A DNA stretch of 64,000 nucleotides. Source: Aralia elata (Eukaryota > Streptophyta > Magnoliopsida > Apiales > Araliaceae). The DNA is taken from the NCBI GenBank assembly GCA_034770075.1, contig CM068377.1, forward strand, positions 56,724,275 through 56,788,274, given 5' to 3'. Shown one piece after another: positions 1 to 11,560 of this stretch. The notes under the pieces are model-generated. The model worked only from the letters and a program-made list of their open reading frames with translations. It did no database searches and was not told the DNA's origin. Both the position numbers and the translations under genes were made by a program. Position 1 is the stretch's first letter. Every line of letters begins with the position of its first letter.

Positions 1-642
1 ACATTGTACAAAGGGCTGATCCCCCGGAGTACGAGATGGATACTCCATAGTCTATAAGACTGTTAAAGGTTACAGTAGAGATACTTGTTAACCTAGGACA
101 CAGTTCGAGGTCTCATGACCCTCAGATACACTTTTAATCTTGAATCCATATTCAGTTCTTGAGCTAAGCTATCTATTGAGCTTTCAGATCTTTGATTTGT
201 TGTTGATTGATTTCAGAAAGACTATTACTCCTCAGTTAAGATCTATTCCGTTAATCATATATATGTTATTGCTATCATACTTGTGGGCAATTGTTTGCTC
301 ACACTTGCATAAAATATTGCAGCTAAACCTGAAAAGTCGGATGAGCCATCCACTAGCAAGGGCAAGGGCAAGATGAGCAAATGAAGATGTTTAATCTATT
401 TATTTCATTTCTTTGTAATAAAACTTGTTTAATTTTTGTGTTTTAATTCTGCAACGATGTAATAAAGGTAGATGACCTGGGATTTGTTTATTTAAGAGAT
501 TTAAGTTGTAACCCCTATTGTGGGAAGATATTTCATTCAGCTTAATTTAATTGTCCTTTATTATGGGTAGTTAGTTATGAATGAATGATATAGTGAACAC
601 TAAATCAGAGGAATTGAAGTACCTGGATTTGGGGGTGTCACA
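1..642 (+). repeat. 3' part of a G1-type chromovirus LTR (window-truncated)
   Basis: This stretch aligns throughout with the last part of the two complete G1 LTRs (26573-27214 and 54593-55234), including the shared blocks around TGATCCCCCGGAGTAC and the terminal GGGGGTGTCACA. It is more diverged from those two than they are from each other. No primer-binding site follows position 642. Minus-strand Copia coding sequence follows instead, so this is either a 3' LTR or a solo LTR whose left part lies outside the window. AATAAA-like signals near 418 and 463 fit an LTR polyadenylation region. Confidence 0.85.
319..384 (+). other. Conserved Lys-rich reading frame in LTR, behind an acceptor-like site
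   Basis: The sequence ttgcag, ending at 322, looks like a 3' splice site, with a branch-point-like tgctcac about 30 nt upstream. The frame then reads through SDEPSTSKGKGK to a TGA at 382-384. The same frame at 26891-26955 ends in TAG. In the codons before the final four, six of seven base differences are third-position and synonymous. A TAA lies in frame just upstream of the acceptor, so the frame could only be used by splicing. Function is unknown, and expression is not shown by sequence alone. Confidence 0.45.
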
Positions 643-644
643 AC

Positions 645-1074
645 AACCAGCTAACATCTTCTGATACTTTAGCGAAGAAGCAAGTTGTTTCTAATGAATT
701 TAGCTCTACAAGATTAACCACATATACATTGCCTTCTCTAGTTCCAGTAGTTTTAATTAGTTTGATTTCAGGTCTCAAACCTGACACTAATTGTTGAGGA
801 AGATGACCTGATACCCTTTGTCACGAAGTTGGCTGATGCTTCACAGGTTGCGCTTCAGTCCTTTAACATAGGCTACCTTGCTAAACGATACTGCACCATT
901 CCCAATTGAGCCATATCCTCAAGTCTTCCCAAAATTGGTGTCTCCAAAGGCAACTGCAGGACTATCTTTCTCCTTAAAATTCGACAGGAGAGCTTTATTA
1001 TCGGTCATATGTCTTGAGCATCCACTATCGAGATACCAAAGAGATCTAGTGGAGCTCTGTACCTACAGTAAAAA
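645..1074 (-). pseudogene. Copia protease and GAG-pre-integrase remnant
   Basis: Read on the minus strand from 1060 leftward, the sequence gives the Copia aspartic-protease signature WYLDSGCSRHMT. It continues into a protease-like core with two in-frame TGA codons, then into a segment typical of the GAG-pre-integrase domain, ending in CFFAKVSEDVSWL. It is contiguous with the gag relic at 1075-2780 and is cut at 643 by the G1-type LTR. The catalytic DSG triad is visible. The nonsense codons and the missing integrase, reverse transcriptase and RNase H make it dead. It is SIRE-like by analogy with SIRE-1 further right, but the fragment is too short to be certain. Confidence 0.8.
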
Positions 1075-2780
1075 TTAACTTTTATTTTGGTACCGAAACT
1101 GGTTTTGGTCCTGACTTATTAGTACTCTTAGGGACCCAAATCTGCTTAATTTTATGTCAATAATAGCTGGATGATAATCATTAAAATAACACAATGTAGC
1201 TATATGACCATATTTGTGACAGGTATAACATTTGATATGATGCATATGTGAGTGTGTGCGTGGATTCCTTCTCATCAAAGACACATGTGGATGATAGCCA
1301 TTAGGAACCTTTCTTCTTTGCTGAAACTCTCTCTACTTCCATACTGTTCTACGATTTTGTGGTTTCGTAGAGTAGAAGTCAGCTCTATGTTTCAGGCCTG
1401 GTTAGTTCGTAGAGTTAGTTTTACCTGACTCTACGACCCTTCTAGACTTGAAGGTAGATTTTGGCTTACTCTGCGATTTTACAAATCCTAGACCAGTAGT
1501 TAATCTATTATTCTTCGAAACAACAATTTGATCTGCAAAGATAGGGCAGCTAAGAATAATTGGCTCTGTGACCTCTTTGGATTTCACGAACACAATGCCT
1601 CTATGGGAAGAAGAAACATTGTTGTTGTTAATCTCCATCGATTTGTCCACACTTAGATCTGAGGAAGAATCCCTAAATCCAAAACCTGATTTGTCAAAGA
1701 CTGTTCTTTTACTTGTGATCAGAGAGTCCATAGACGAAGAAAAACCTATTCCACGTTGAGATTGTTTTCTCTAGTTCTTCGATTTTCGAGACCAGAGTTG
1801 ACTCTCTCAATGCACTAGGTTCAGTTATCTGTCTCAATTTCTCATTCTCTGCCTCAAGGTTGGAGAGAGAGGCAGCACTTCGTAGAGCTGTTTCCAGTTC
1901 AACTTGAAATTTCTCTTTCTCCTCTTGAAAAAGAGAATGGTCCTTTGATAGAACCCTAAACCATTTCATATATTAATGCAAATCTGATGTAATATCATGC
2001 AATATAGTTTTTAAATCATTAATATCTACATCATGGGAGTTGAAATCAAATACCTCACTGATGTCAATTTCTTGACAATAAGTTGTGTTGCCATTGTCTG
2101 CTTATATTATCATCAGACACGGGTTGGCCGCATGAGGTCCCTCATCTTCGCTTGACTTAGAGCTTGAATCATTCTCTGAATCACTCCACGATCTTTCAAC
2201 TACAAGGCCTCTGTCCTTCTTCTGGAATTTTCTTGTAGCTCTTGGAGTCCTTCTTTGGAGCTAACTTCTTCTTATCCTTCTTCAGCTCTTCTTGTAGGGG
2301 CTTGGTACACTCTGCGATGTAATAACCTAGCTTCTTGCAGTTGTAGCACAAGTTTTTGACTTGGTCTTGGTTGTTGCTACTTTTGTTATTGTTGTTATTG
2401 TACCTTCTTCGTTTGCTGCTTCTGCCTTTCCGCATGAACTTTCTTAATCTTCTGGCCAATAGCCCAATGTCTTCGTCATCATTATAATCATCATCTAAAT
2501 CTTTGACAACTGGGGCTTTGGAGGTTGCCTCTGAAACCTTGAGTGCAACTTCTCTTTCTTTCTTCTTACATTTTGAGATGGTTTCTGCCCGTTAGTTCAA
2601 CTCTAGTTCATAAGTAAGAAGATTACCATAGAACTTCTGCACTGTCATCTTGTGTAGATTTTTCAACTCTTGGATAGCAGTGGTTTTGACATCCCACTTG
2701 CTAGGTAAGACCCTCATAAACTTGATGTTAAGGTCCTTGTTTGGGTAGACTTTCCCAAATGCTCTCAAAGAGTTGAGCAG
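1075..2780 (-). pseudogene. SIRE-like Copia gag, broken
   Basis: The minus strand encodes the C-terminal part of a UBN2-type Copia gag (about 2780-2460, with FGKVYPNKDLNIKFMRVLPS), then a basic stretch, a zinc knuckle near 2340-2300, a Glu/Lys-rich coiled coil (about 1970-1740), a Ser/Asn-rich linker and a second CCHC knuckle CYTCHKYGHIATLC (about 1235-1190). The first knuckle reads CYNCKKLGYYIAEC, so its zinc-binding His has become Tyr. The frame is split by several stops and shifts. The N-terminal part is missing because an Athila LTR begins at 2781. The word CTCTACGA/TCGTAGAG recurs here, as it does in the SIRE-2 sequences further right. Confidence 0.8.
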
Positions 2781-4164
2781 TGTTTGCCTAAATCTATACT
2801 AGCAAAAATACGCAAGTATACGCAGTCCATAAGTAATAAAGTGAAAGTAGAGTATCGTTCTCACAAAGAAAACTGAATTTATAATGACAAATATCAATTC
2901 TATATTAACCTAATTTTATTAAACAATTGATCAAACGTTTATGAATTTCTGAAATTAATTAATTAATTCTAATAAAGCTAACTACCACAAGTTTGAAAAC
3001 AGATTTTTAAAGACTTAAGACTACAACTTCACTTCTTGCTTCACTTTGCTCAATATACTTCCCATCAAATTATGCTAATTATCTTGGATTGTTAATCGAG
3101 AACTCATCAATATCTATGACCATCTCTTAATGTATCATAAACCAATCAACTCAAATCCACAGATGATGGACTCAAGATGAACACCCTAGTTAACAAATCC
3201 ATTATATCTCTTTGTGAATTACAATTAAAAAGGATTTAAAGTTCAGGTTCTCTATTAGATTACATGTGGTGAATAGGTATATCTCTATCCTAAACATAAA
3301 TCATGATTTCCAACGACAAGTAGAAAACACAATCACATGCTACTATGGTCAGATCTAAATCTATACTTCATCTCTCAAATTCATATAGATTATCCCGATA
3401 ATTATTAGCCAAATAATAAGACAATTAAGCATAAACCATAATAGTCAATCCAATATTAATTAACCATAATTATTCAAGAAGCATATCAAACAAAACTACA
3501 CAATAAGATCCGTTATAACCTTAAAAGAAATTTAGTTCATAATTAAACCAGAATCCATCATCCACAAATTTAATAGCATTCAAAATTCAAAAGTAAAAGA
3601 TAGAGAAAAGAACAAAAACTGATGAAGCAATCCTTGAATCTCTCTCTAGCTCCCGCTTTGATTTTCTCCTGCTAGCAATTTGTTTCAAGTCTTTACAATT
3701 TGCTCCCAAAACTAGGGTTTTATAATAATAAGTTCAACAACCTTAAAACTGATTTAAAACAACTATTTATAACGTCTGATATCAAGCCTAAAAGATTTAG
3801 AAGTCACAATATTAAACACACACCATCTCCTTTATTAAAGCCAAAAAGTCAACTCTGGTCAACATCCCGAACCGGCGCGGCCGCGTTGGAAATAAGCCTG
3901 AATTGGGCACGACCGCGCTGCACTGGCAGACAATTTTTTTTCTAACTCTGGACACCGGCGCGGCCGCGCTGCTCCTAGTCCATAACTTTCTGCACTTTTT
4001 CCTTCATTTTGCTGTTGTGATGCTCAAGACTCACCAAATCCACTCCAAACACATGCAACCTACAAAAACACACTAAATACATGAAAAGTAACTATATGCC
4101 GAAGAAATAAGCAATAACCCACATTAAAAAGTATCCAATTCGTAGGTATAAAACCTACTCATCA
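2781..4164 (-). repeat. Athila-lineage LTR (minus orientation)
   Basis: In element orientation it begins TGATGAGTAGG at 4164 and ends GGCAAACA at 2781, so it has TG...CA ends. Its ends resemble those of the solo LTR at 21470-23552: both start TGATGAG, and both carry a cgcaagtatacgc...aagtaataaagtg block near the terminus. A polypurine tract abuts position 4165, so this is the 3' LTR of an element extending to the right. A short GC-rich palindromic patch (about 3870-3985, with GGCGCGGCCGCG twice) sits in otherwise AT-rich sequence. It interrupts the Copia gag. Confidence 0.75.
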
Positions 4165-4180
4165 AATACCCCCAAACTTA
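4165..4180 (-). other. Polypurine tract of the Athila element
   Basis: In element sense the sequence directly before the LTR start is AAGTTTGGGGGTATT. This is a purine-rich run ending at the TGATGAG start and is the expected plus-strand primer. A second copy of the tract and LTR start lies at about 5128-5145, inside the tandem duplication. Confidence 0.75.
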
Positions 4181-4572
4181 AACTATTGTTTGTCCCTAAG
4201 CATCACAATGCAACACAATGCAACGAATACAACTATTAACTATCGTGCCTACGAATCTAACCAATAGCCAGTATGAATCTTAACTTTTAGCCTCAGACAT
4301 ATCAACGTAACACTTGAAACAGTAAATCCAGTCAATACGAACTAGTAATCCCAAACAATCAAAAAATATACACCTGTCATTACCCAAGTTATGTGTGTGT
4401 GCTCATTAATCAATTTAACTAAACAGAGCTCAAATTTAGCCACATAACCAACTCTCAACAAGAATAATCTGGTTTTATGCTTCAAATTATGCAAATATGA
4501 TAATTCTGGCCAAAACTAAGTAATCACTAAGCATGAGGGTTCTTACATGGTTTATTTCTATCCTTATTCTTT

Positions 4573-4601
4573 TACGAGTGCATTTTACGCTCCATCTCGT
4601 A
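4573..4601 (-). other. H1 hairpin, unit 1
   Basis: The arms TACGAG and CTCGTA enclose the 17-nt loop tgcattttacgctccat. The same loop length and nearly the same loop sequence recur in the Athila fragment at 45538-45698 with different but still complementary arms. Confidence 0.6.
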
Positions 4602-4628
4602 TTTATGCTTGACTGTGTAATGCTAGAC

Positions 4629-4760
4629 TCTCTTAGGCTTCTCAAAGTAACACATGTAGCGAGCGTTCAATCAGTGACTCCCAAACCAGTCAGCTTTAAG
4701 GCACTAGCCACTAGGTGTTAAGACACTCCTAAGGATCTAATTACCCGAGTAACCAAGGCC
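4629..4760 (-). other. M2 structured block, unit 1
   Basis: This block of about 130 nt holds the core tgactcccaaaccag and an aggtgt-taag-acac hairpin. It is shared with unit 2 (5588-5711) and with three tandem copies in the Tat element (32411-32900). In both element types it lies in the 3' region and in the same sense orientation. Confidence 0.65.
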
Positions 4761-5530
4761 ATAGAACCCAACTTAATCAAAGCATTTTTTATTTATTATT
4801 TATATATATATATATTTTATTTTTTTAGCCTTTTTTTTATTTTTCTCAAATGAAATTCAACCCCTTAGATACCCCCAAACTTCAGCTTTTAACCTCATTT
4901 AAGCCTTTATTGTCAATTCAATGTTCTTCTTTTATTCAACCCCAAACATTCTTATTTAAAAGTCAATTATGCAAATCTTTGAACTCCATTAGTTAAACCA
5001 ATCAAATCCATTCCAAATATATGCAACCTACAAAAACACACAAAATGTATAAAAAGTAACTATATACCGAGGAAATAAGCAATAACCCACATCAAAAAGT
5101 ATCAAATTTGTAGGTATAAAACCTACTCATCAAATACCCCCAAACTTAAACTATTGATTGTCCCTAAGCAACACAATGCAACGAATAAAACTATTAACTA
5201 TTGTGCCTACGAATCCAATCAATAGCCAGTATGAATCTTAACTTTTAGCCTCAAAGATATCAACATAACACTTGTAACAATAAATCCAGTCAATACGAAC
5301 TAGTACTCCCAAACAGTCAAATAATATACACCTGTCATTACCCAAGTTATGCGTGTGTGCTCATTAATCAATTTAACTAAACAGGGCTCAAATTTAGCCA
5401 CATAACCAACTCTCAACAAGAATAATCTGGTTTTACGCTTCAAATTACGCAAATATGACAATTCTGGCCAAAACTAAGCAATCACTAAGCATGAGGGTTC
5501 TTATATAGTTTATTTCTATCCTTATTCTTT

Positions 5531-5559
5531 TACGAGTGTGTTTTATACTCCATCTCGTA
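5531..5559 (-). other. H1 hairpin, unit 2
   Basis: The arms TACGAG and CTCGTA are kept and the 17-nt loop length is unchanged. The loop has picked up C-to-T type changes compared with unit 1. Confidence 0.55.
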
Positions 5560-5587
5560 TTTATGCTTGACTGTGCAATGCTGGGCT

Positions 5588-5711
5588 CTCTTAGGCTTCT
5601 CAAAGTAACCCATGTAGCGAGCGTTCAATCAGTGACTCCCAAACCAGTCGGCTTTAGGGCACTAGGTGTTAAGACACCCCTAAGGATCTAATTACCTGAG
5701 TAACCAAGGCC
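5588..5711 (-). other. M2 structured block, unit 2
   Basis: This is the second copy of the M2 block, with a complete GGTGT-taag-ACACC hairpin and the invariant tgactcccaaaccag core. It is closer to the Tat copies than unit 1 is, because it lacks the 8-9 nt insertion found near 4706. Confidence 0.65.
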
Positions 5712-5955
5712 ACATAACCCAACTTAATCAAAGCATTTATTTATTTATTATATATATATATTTTATTTTTTTTAGCCTTTTTTTATTTTTTTTAAAGAAA
5801 TTTAACCCCTTAGATTCCCCCAAACTTCAGCTTTTAACCTCATTTAAGCCTTTATTGTCTATTCAATGTTCTTCTTTTATTCTACCCCAAACATTCTCAT
5901 TTAAAAGTCAATTATGCAAATCTTTGAACTCCATTAGTTAAACCAATCAAATCTT

Positions 5956-6316
5956 TCGTGGTATCCGGTACTCAAGTTTTAGACAGGCATAATTACTCTC
6001 ATAATCGAAATTACAACATCCATAATGATTATCTACACTGTCCAAGTTAACAATTAAAACTAATCTCATCATTGGCCGAGCCAAACCCAAACTAACCCAT
6101 CAATTGAATTCATGCAAACAAACTACATGCCCCAATGCAATGCAAACAACTAAACATGCCAATATGCTAACGGATATGATGCTAATAGATATGATGCACT
6201 ATATTAACTATCATGCTTAAATAAAAATAGATAAATAACTACCAAAACCCCCCAAACTTACGACAAACAATGCCCTTATTGGATAAACAGTAAAAAATAA
6301 AGGAAAGAAGACTTCC
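5956..6316 (-). other. Athila 3' untranslated stretch, no gene seen
   Basis: This is AT-rich, non-coding sequence between the tandem duplication and the accessory ORF. I see no frame, tandem repeat or recognisable site in it. Confidence 0.6.
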
Positions 6317-7491
6317 CTAATCTGAGGCAGCATCGTCTGCAGCCTCCCCATCATCATTTGAAGGTGTGTCCGGGGGAGGATAAGCTGGGACAACACTAAA
6401 CATTGGGAATTGGACCTGGATGCCCAATTGAGAAAAATTTTGAGAAAAACTGTCAGAAAGTTGTGTAGAGAAGGATCGAAGCTCAGTCATGCTAGTGTGA
6501 ATAACATCCATTCGTCGATTCATTCGCCTCTCCATTCTATCCATCCTAGCCTTAAACATATGTAACGGCTGCTCAGGTTCGACCATCGACTAATTGGATG
6601 CCTCTTCACTTTCACTTAATCAACTCGAAGAAATCCTGCCCCACACAAATGAGAAGCAGCGTCAGTCCAAACCTTATACTTCTCGATCGTCGCATGATCA
6701 ATGGTGTTCATAGGAAGCTGCACGGGCTCACTGTCATCCCACTGCGCCCCAGCAACAATGCATAGACGTGATATAACATATGGATGTGAGATCCCGCCTA
6801 AAGTACCACCCTGAAAATACCGACGAATAGACTGATTGATAACATGCCCGACATCTATTTTCTTTCCCTTCACAATCCCGTACAGCAAGATCGCTCGATC
6901 CTTAGTCACATCATTCTGGTGGCGCGTTGGCATCAGATTAGCACAAATGAAACTGTACCAGGCCTTCCTATATCGACTTAAGGCCGTGTGTGGAAAATGC
7001 AACTTCTGATTCGTTCCCTGCTTAGTCATCCACACAGTGCCTGGCTTGCACAATATATTCATAATATCATCCAATTTAGCGTCCCATCTTGTGGCATATA
7101 ACCAATCAGGATCGTTGGGTTGAACAGATGGCAAATGGTAGAGCTCATTGATACTCTCTTTGGTAGAGGACATTTGGCAACCCCGCACAAAAGCAGTGCC
7201 ATCCTTGGTGATTTTTGCATTAGCATAAAATTCTTGCACTATTGATATTGGGGCTACCAAAGGAGGTTCAACAAACAACAGCCCGCCTATGGCCCGAATC
7301 TTACTCATCATCTGCCCATCTAGCCTAGGATCTGGCTTGAGCCCGCATTCCAATACAAAAGTTTTCCCCAACAATACTCGCTGGTAAAACTCTTCAGCCT
7401 TAGCAGAAACAAATCGACTAGTATCGAAATCAACAGATTCAGTACGGGCTTGAGAACTTGAAGATTCATCACGTTGTCATTTTGAAGCCAT
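6317..7491 (-). pseudogene. Athila-type 3' accessory ORF (plant 'putative transposon protein' domain)
   Basis: On the minus strand an ATG at 7491 is followed by a TGA at codon 5 (7479-7477). The same frame then stays open to 6616 (about 285 residues), followed by a broken C-terminal part ending at 6317 with an amphipathic Arg/Met-rich helix and an acidic tail. Motifs such as IVQEFYANA, RKAWYSFICANLMPT and DVTKDRAILLYGIVKGKKIDVG match the domain found in the ORF after pol in Athila-type elements, sometimes called env-like. I infer the family from these motifs and from the position between pol and the 3' LTR. The biochemical role is unknown. A stop at 6616 and a TAG just before the second Met break the reading frame. 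Confidence 0.75.
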
Positions 7492-8190
7492 AGATATTCA
7501 GTCAAAATACTTAGCCCACAACAAACTCAATTACCCCCAAACTTGACAAAAAAATAATCTTGCCCAAGTAGTAAGTATATACTCTATTTCTAGACAAGTT
7601 CTCTCAAACTAATGTAATCCAGTAATCACAACCACAAGACAATACAATTTTTAAAATCCAAATAAACTTGAACCTTAGAATCTGAAATCCCTAATACAGT
7701 AAATATCCAAGTCTAAAAGTCTTTCAATTGTAAATAGTACCTTGTGATGGAGAGAAATCAAAACCACTGCTGACTTACTATGCTCGTACACGATACGTTC
7801 CCATAATATCCCAAAACAATGCAATGAAAGTCCAATTGACGATGATATGGATGTATATGTTTCGGGTTTTGATTGAACGAATTAGATGTAGAAGGTGTAA
7901 GATTCGAAGAGAGAGAAAGGTGCGGGTTCAATGGCTCAGAAGAGAGAGAACTAGGGTTTGAAGGTAAAAGGAATGGTTTGGAAAGGTATTGAGAAAAAGA
8001 ATTTATGGAATGAAGTGTTTGATTTAGTTTTAGTTTGGATTAGTAAGGATTTGATTTGGATTTGGAAGAGAAGAAGGAAAGGTAAAGTAACGGTTTCTAA
8101 GAGAAATAGGAGAATGAGAATGAGAGTCCAAGCGGGAAAGAAAGAATTAATAGGCTGATGGGTCAGGTCTCTGACCTGTTTTTAAAAACT
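7492..8190. other. Unassigned sequence between the Athila ORF and G1 gag
   Basis: No coding frame or repeat that I recognise is present. The part around 7860-8160 is rich in GAGAGA and AGGGTTTG-type words, like plant leader or LTR sequence. Homology to the G1 gag starts abruptly near 8191, so the left breakpoint of duplication copy 1 lies here. Confidence 0.5.
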
Positions 8191-9170
8191 GGAATGATAG
8201 TGTTTCTGCTGGGAGTCAGCAAGGGAATCAGAGAAAGAAGTTGAAGTGTGTGGTAACTGCAGAAAGAGCTATACAGGTGTGTGTATGAAGGGGAAGTGGG
8301 TATGCTATAATTGTGGTCAAGCGGGCCACATCGCACCGAATTGCCCTAGTCTGAAAAAGGGCGCATGTTTCACTTGTAGATCGAAAGATCACTTTACCCG
8401 AGACTGCCCTAAGAAAGCTACAAGAGGAGCAAACGGAGGAAAGGGAAACAACAGTGGTGGCAATTTGACTATCACTGGACCAACGCCATCAAATCGACCC
8501 ACCACCAGAACATTCAACATGACAGTGCAAGATGTTGTGCAGTCTAAGGATGTGGTGTCAGGTATCATTCTGGTTAATAGTATAAATGCTTACGTATTAT
8601 TTGATTCGGGTGGTATTTGTTCATTTATATCCGATGATTTTGCTAAAAAAAATAGATTTACCTCAGGAAGAGTTAGACTACCCCTTGAACAATATAGAAA
8701 TTGCAAATAGGGAAGTGATTCCTGTTAAGGTTGTATACAAGAACTGTCGGATAGATATTAAGGGTCATCTGATAATTGTAGATTTAATTCCAACTAAACT
8801 TGGGGAGTTTGATGTTATTTTAGGAATGGATTGGTTGTTCAACCATGGGGCAGTAATTGATTGCCAAAAGAAGTGTGTGAACCTTATGACTCCGTCAAAG
8901 GTAGTGCTTTATGGCAACAAGTCGTCTAGACAAGGGAGTTGTCTGACGATGATGCAGGCCAAGAGATTGTTAAGACAAGGATGTGTAGGATATCTAGCCT
9001 ACATAGTCGATACTCGGAAGGTGGGTGCAAAGCTGGAGGAGATACCAGTAGTTAGGGATTTTACGAACGTATTTCCAGATGATTTGCTGGGACTTCCGCC
9101 AGATAGGGAAATTGAATTTGTAATTGATCTAGCACTGAGGACAACTCCTATATAAAAAGCCCTATACTAA
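8191..9170 (+). pseudogene. gag-PR: G1 chromovirus gag C-terminus and protease (copy 1)
   Basis: The frame encodes zinc-finger segments, including CYNCGQAGHIAPNC and CFTCRSKDHFTRDC, then an aspartic protease with FDSGGICSFIS and the downstream ILGMDWL motif. The paralogue at 47147-48406 reads the same region in a single frame. Copy 1 has eight A residues at about 8644-8651 where the paralogue has seven, so the protease is shifted out of the gag frame. The N-terminal gag is missing, with homology starting at 8191. The polyprotein is cut at 9175 by the solo LTR-A and resumes at 19599. Confidence 0.9.
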
Positions 9171-9175
9171 ATGGC
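9171..9175. repeat. Target-site duplication ATGGC (left)
   Basis: ATGGC directly before the LTR start at 9176 is repeated at 19599-19603 directly after the LTR end. The paralogue at 48422-48426 has a single uninterrupted copy. Confidence 0.9.
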
Positions 9176-10145
9176 TGTAATGTCCAGTAAATTCTTAAAC
9201 ATTGTATTGATTTATTTTGATATATGAAATTCGTTTTATTTAATTTTACGAATTTAATTGGAGCCATGTGGGTATTATTATTTAATTATATAGGTACGTG
9301 GTCCAATAATTTTCTGTGCATTAAAGGGACTCATTAATAGTTTGATTAAATTAGTGAGTTAACCCTAAGATTTGATTTGCAAGAAATTTGGGAAAAATTA
9401 ATAAATAAATTCATTTTATTAAATAATTCGAATCAAGAATTATTGGTAAAACAAATATTTAACTAATTAATTGAATTAATTATTCAATTAAAATGATAAG
9501 AGCATAATGTCATTTTGATTGGACTGGCCCATTTCTTTTCCTTTTATTTTATTTGTTCAAACCGGCCCAACCCTATTGGGTTGAGCCCAATCCCTAAATC
9601 CAGTCGGTTTGAAATAATCTCAATCGGGTCGATCCATTCTCTTTCATTCCAGTCGGGTTGCTTCAATTGGGGCTGGGGATATATCAGAACTAACGAAATC
9701 AATTGGGAAAGAAAACCAAACGAGATCAAGACCCTCAAATCAAACCCTCAGACCAGTTAACAACGGGAAGAAGGAATAGGGGTAGGCCTAGCCGAACCCA
9801 ATCAATCGAACGAAACCCAACCCTTCAGTCAATCATCGAGCGAGAGACGGGAGCAAGGCGCCGGCGACAGCTCGAACCAGACAGACGGCGTGAAGATCGA
9901 CCGGCGGACTGTTCAAAGTTCAAGGCAGTTAATCGAAGCGACCGAGCACTCCGTCGGCGGACCAAGAGTTCCAGAAAATTAGGGAGTCGACCGGCGACGT
10001 GACCGTGGCAGCGCAAGGCTCGAGGGCGACCGAACCAGTGCATCGGATGGGGTGATGTGGACCATCAGGGGTGCCTCCTTCCGAACCAACGGTCCTTGGA
10101 AAATCGATTGGGGTAATACCCAATTGATTTGGGTAATTTTCCTTC

Positions 10146-10152
10146 TATAAAT
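10146..10152 (+). promoter_or_regulatory. TATA box of LTR-A
   Basis: TATAAAT followed by TGAACCC is conserved at 62381-62387 in the other LTR-A copy. It lies about 110 nt upstream of the conserved ATG at 10258. Confidence 0.6.
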
Positions 10153-10257
10153 TGAACCCCCCATCCCCTAAACCATAGCTGTCGAATCCTTTGTTTTGTG
10201 AGTTCCAAATTAGAAAATTTAGGGTTTGAAATCTCAGAGAGGGAAATTTATTAGTGA

Positions 10258-10319
10258 ATGACCGACTGGGTTGTGTACTGTGGGAGAAGGAGGAGGACAG
10301 CGGCGCGATCAAACCCAAG
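10258..10319 (+). other. Candidate coding mini-exon in LTR-A
   Basis: An ATG opens MTDWVVYCGRRRR and the frame runs to AAG|GTATAG, a donor-like site at 10320. The LTR-A copy at 62466-62527 has MSDFVTFCGRRRR and AAG|GTATAA, with exactly the same length of 62 nt. Substitutions are conservative (T/S, W/F, Y/F). A direct join to the Lys-rich frame at 19287 would be out of phase, so another exon or a different use must be assumed. Confidence 0.4.
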
Positions 10320-10734
10320 GTATAGAAATGGGTTATTAAGCTACTGTAATGGTTTTGTTTGATTTAGGTTACACTGTATAGTATTGTAACTGCTTGGGCT
10401 TGAAACTCAGAACATTGTATTATAATTTTTGGGTTTAAAATCTGGTAATGAATTGTTAATATCTTTGTTTGGTTTGATTTGGGAAATCTGGTAATGTGAT
10501 ATTGGGTATTATATTTTCTATTGTTGGTTGTATACTTGGATTGTATTGCTTGTACTGTTGTTGGGAATCTGTTGTGATGAACCCTAAGGTTCGACAGCCT
10601 AACCTTGTGATTTGGTTTAACCAACACAGTGTTGTAGGATTCACCAAATGTTTGATGAAAGGCTTAAACTTGGTAGTGTGAGTATCCCTGTCAGTAGCTT
10701 TACTGGGAATCAAATGTTGGCGTAGTGATTAATT

Positions 10735-11560
10735 AATTGATTTGGGTTAATAATATACTTGTAAATTAATTAGTTACTATAACTAATAAATAAAATCACT
10801 AAAGTAATTATTTATTATCAATGAATAATAAATAAAGATAATAAACATTTAATTATTACTGATAATAATAATTAAATAAAGTTAATAAATTAATTATTTA
10901 TTATTTAATAATAAATAAAGATAATAAATATTTAACGATTATTTGATTAATAATTAAATAATAATTAAAAATGAATAAATTAGTAAGATAATAAAGATTT
11001 ATTTATGATTTAACTAATATTAAATAATAATTAAGTATGAATAGATTAATAAATAAAGATAATAAATATTTAGTTATTGTTTAAATTAATATTAAATAAT
11101 AACTAAGTATGAATAAAGTTAATAAAAGTAATTATTTATTATTTATCAATAAATAATAAATAGAGATAATAAATATTTAATTATTGCTATTCAATAATAA
11201 TTAAGTATGAACCGAATTAATAAAGTACGTATTTATTATTTACTTAAGTATGAATAAAGGTAATGAAATAATTATTTGTTATTATTTATTAACAATAAAT
11301 GAAGATAATAAATATCTAATTATTATAATTAGGTATGAATAAGCTAATAAGGATAACAATTACTTAATCATTAATGGAATAATGATTAAGTATGAGGATG
11401 ATCAATAAGTTAATTATTTTGGCCTTAATAAATAATGGTAATAAACACTTAATGATAATATTAAGTGTGTGTGGTATTAATACATTGAGTATTTAATTAA
11501 TGTTGAATAAAGAACAAGTATAATAATTACTAAATTACCCTTAAGGTGAATAGTGATTAA
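10735..11560. repeat. AT-only tandem region of LTR-A
   Basis: The region consists of degenerate repeats of roughly 100-115 bp made almost only of A and T. Each carries near-perfect palindromes such as TTTATTATTTAT facing ATAAATAATAAA. The same region lies at 63060-63900 in the other copy. No coding potential is seen. Confidence 0.75.

Larger units (their letters stand above)
4031..5955. repeat. Tandem duplication of about 0.96 kb (two units)
   Basis: Unit 1 (about 4031-4998) and unit 2 (about 4999-5955) align over their whole length with roughly 90-95% identity by eye. Each unit contains about the first 130 nt of the Athila LTR, the polypurine tract, and the 3' untranslated region with one hairpin (H1) and one structured block (M2). 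The unit boundaries share the string caaatcc, which suggests unequal exchange or slippage at a short homology. The result is a second, internal polypurine tract and LTR start. Confidence 0.85.

Noticed and set aside
6616..7374. Possible host protein-coding gene of 252 codons on the minus strand
   Set aside because: Its motifs belong to the accessory ORF of Athila-type elements. It lies next to Athila untranslated and LTR sequence, and its upstream frame has a premature stop.
9703..10002. Arg-rich frame of 99 codons in LTR-A
   Set aside because: It is not kept in the other LTR-A copies, and the region is GC-rich so open frames are expected by chance.
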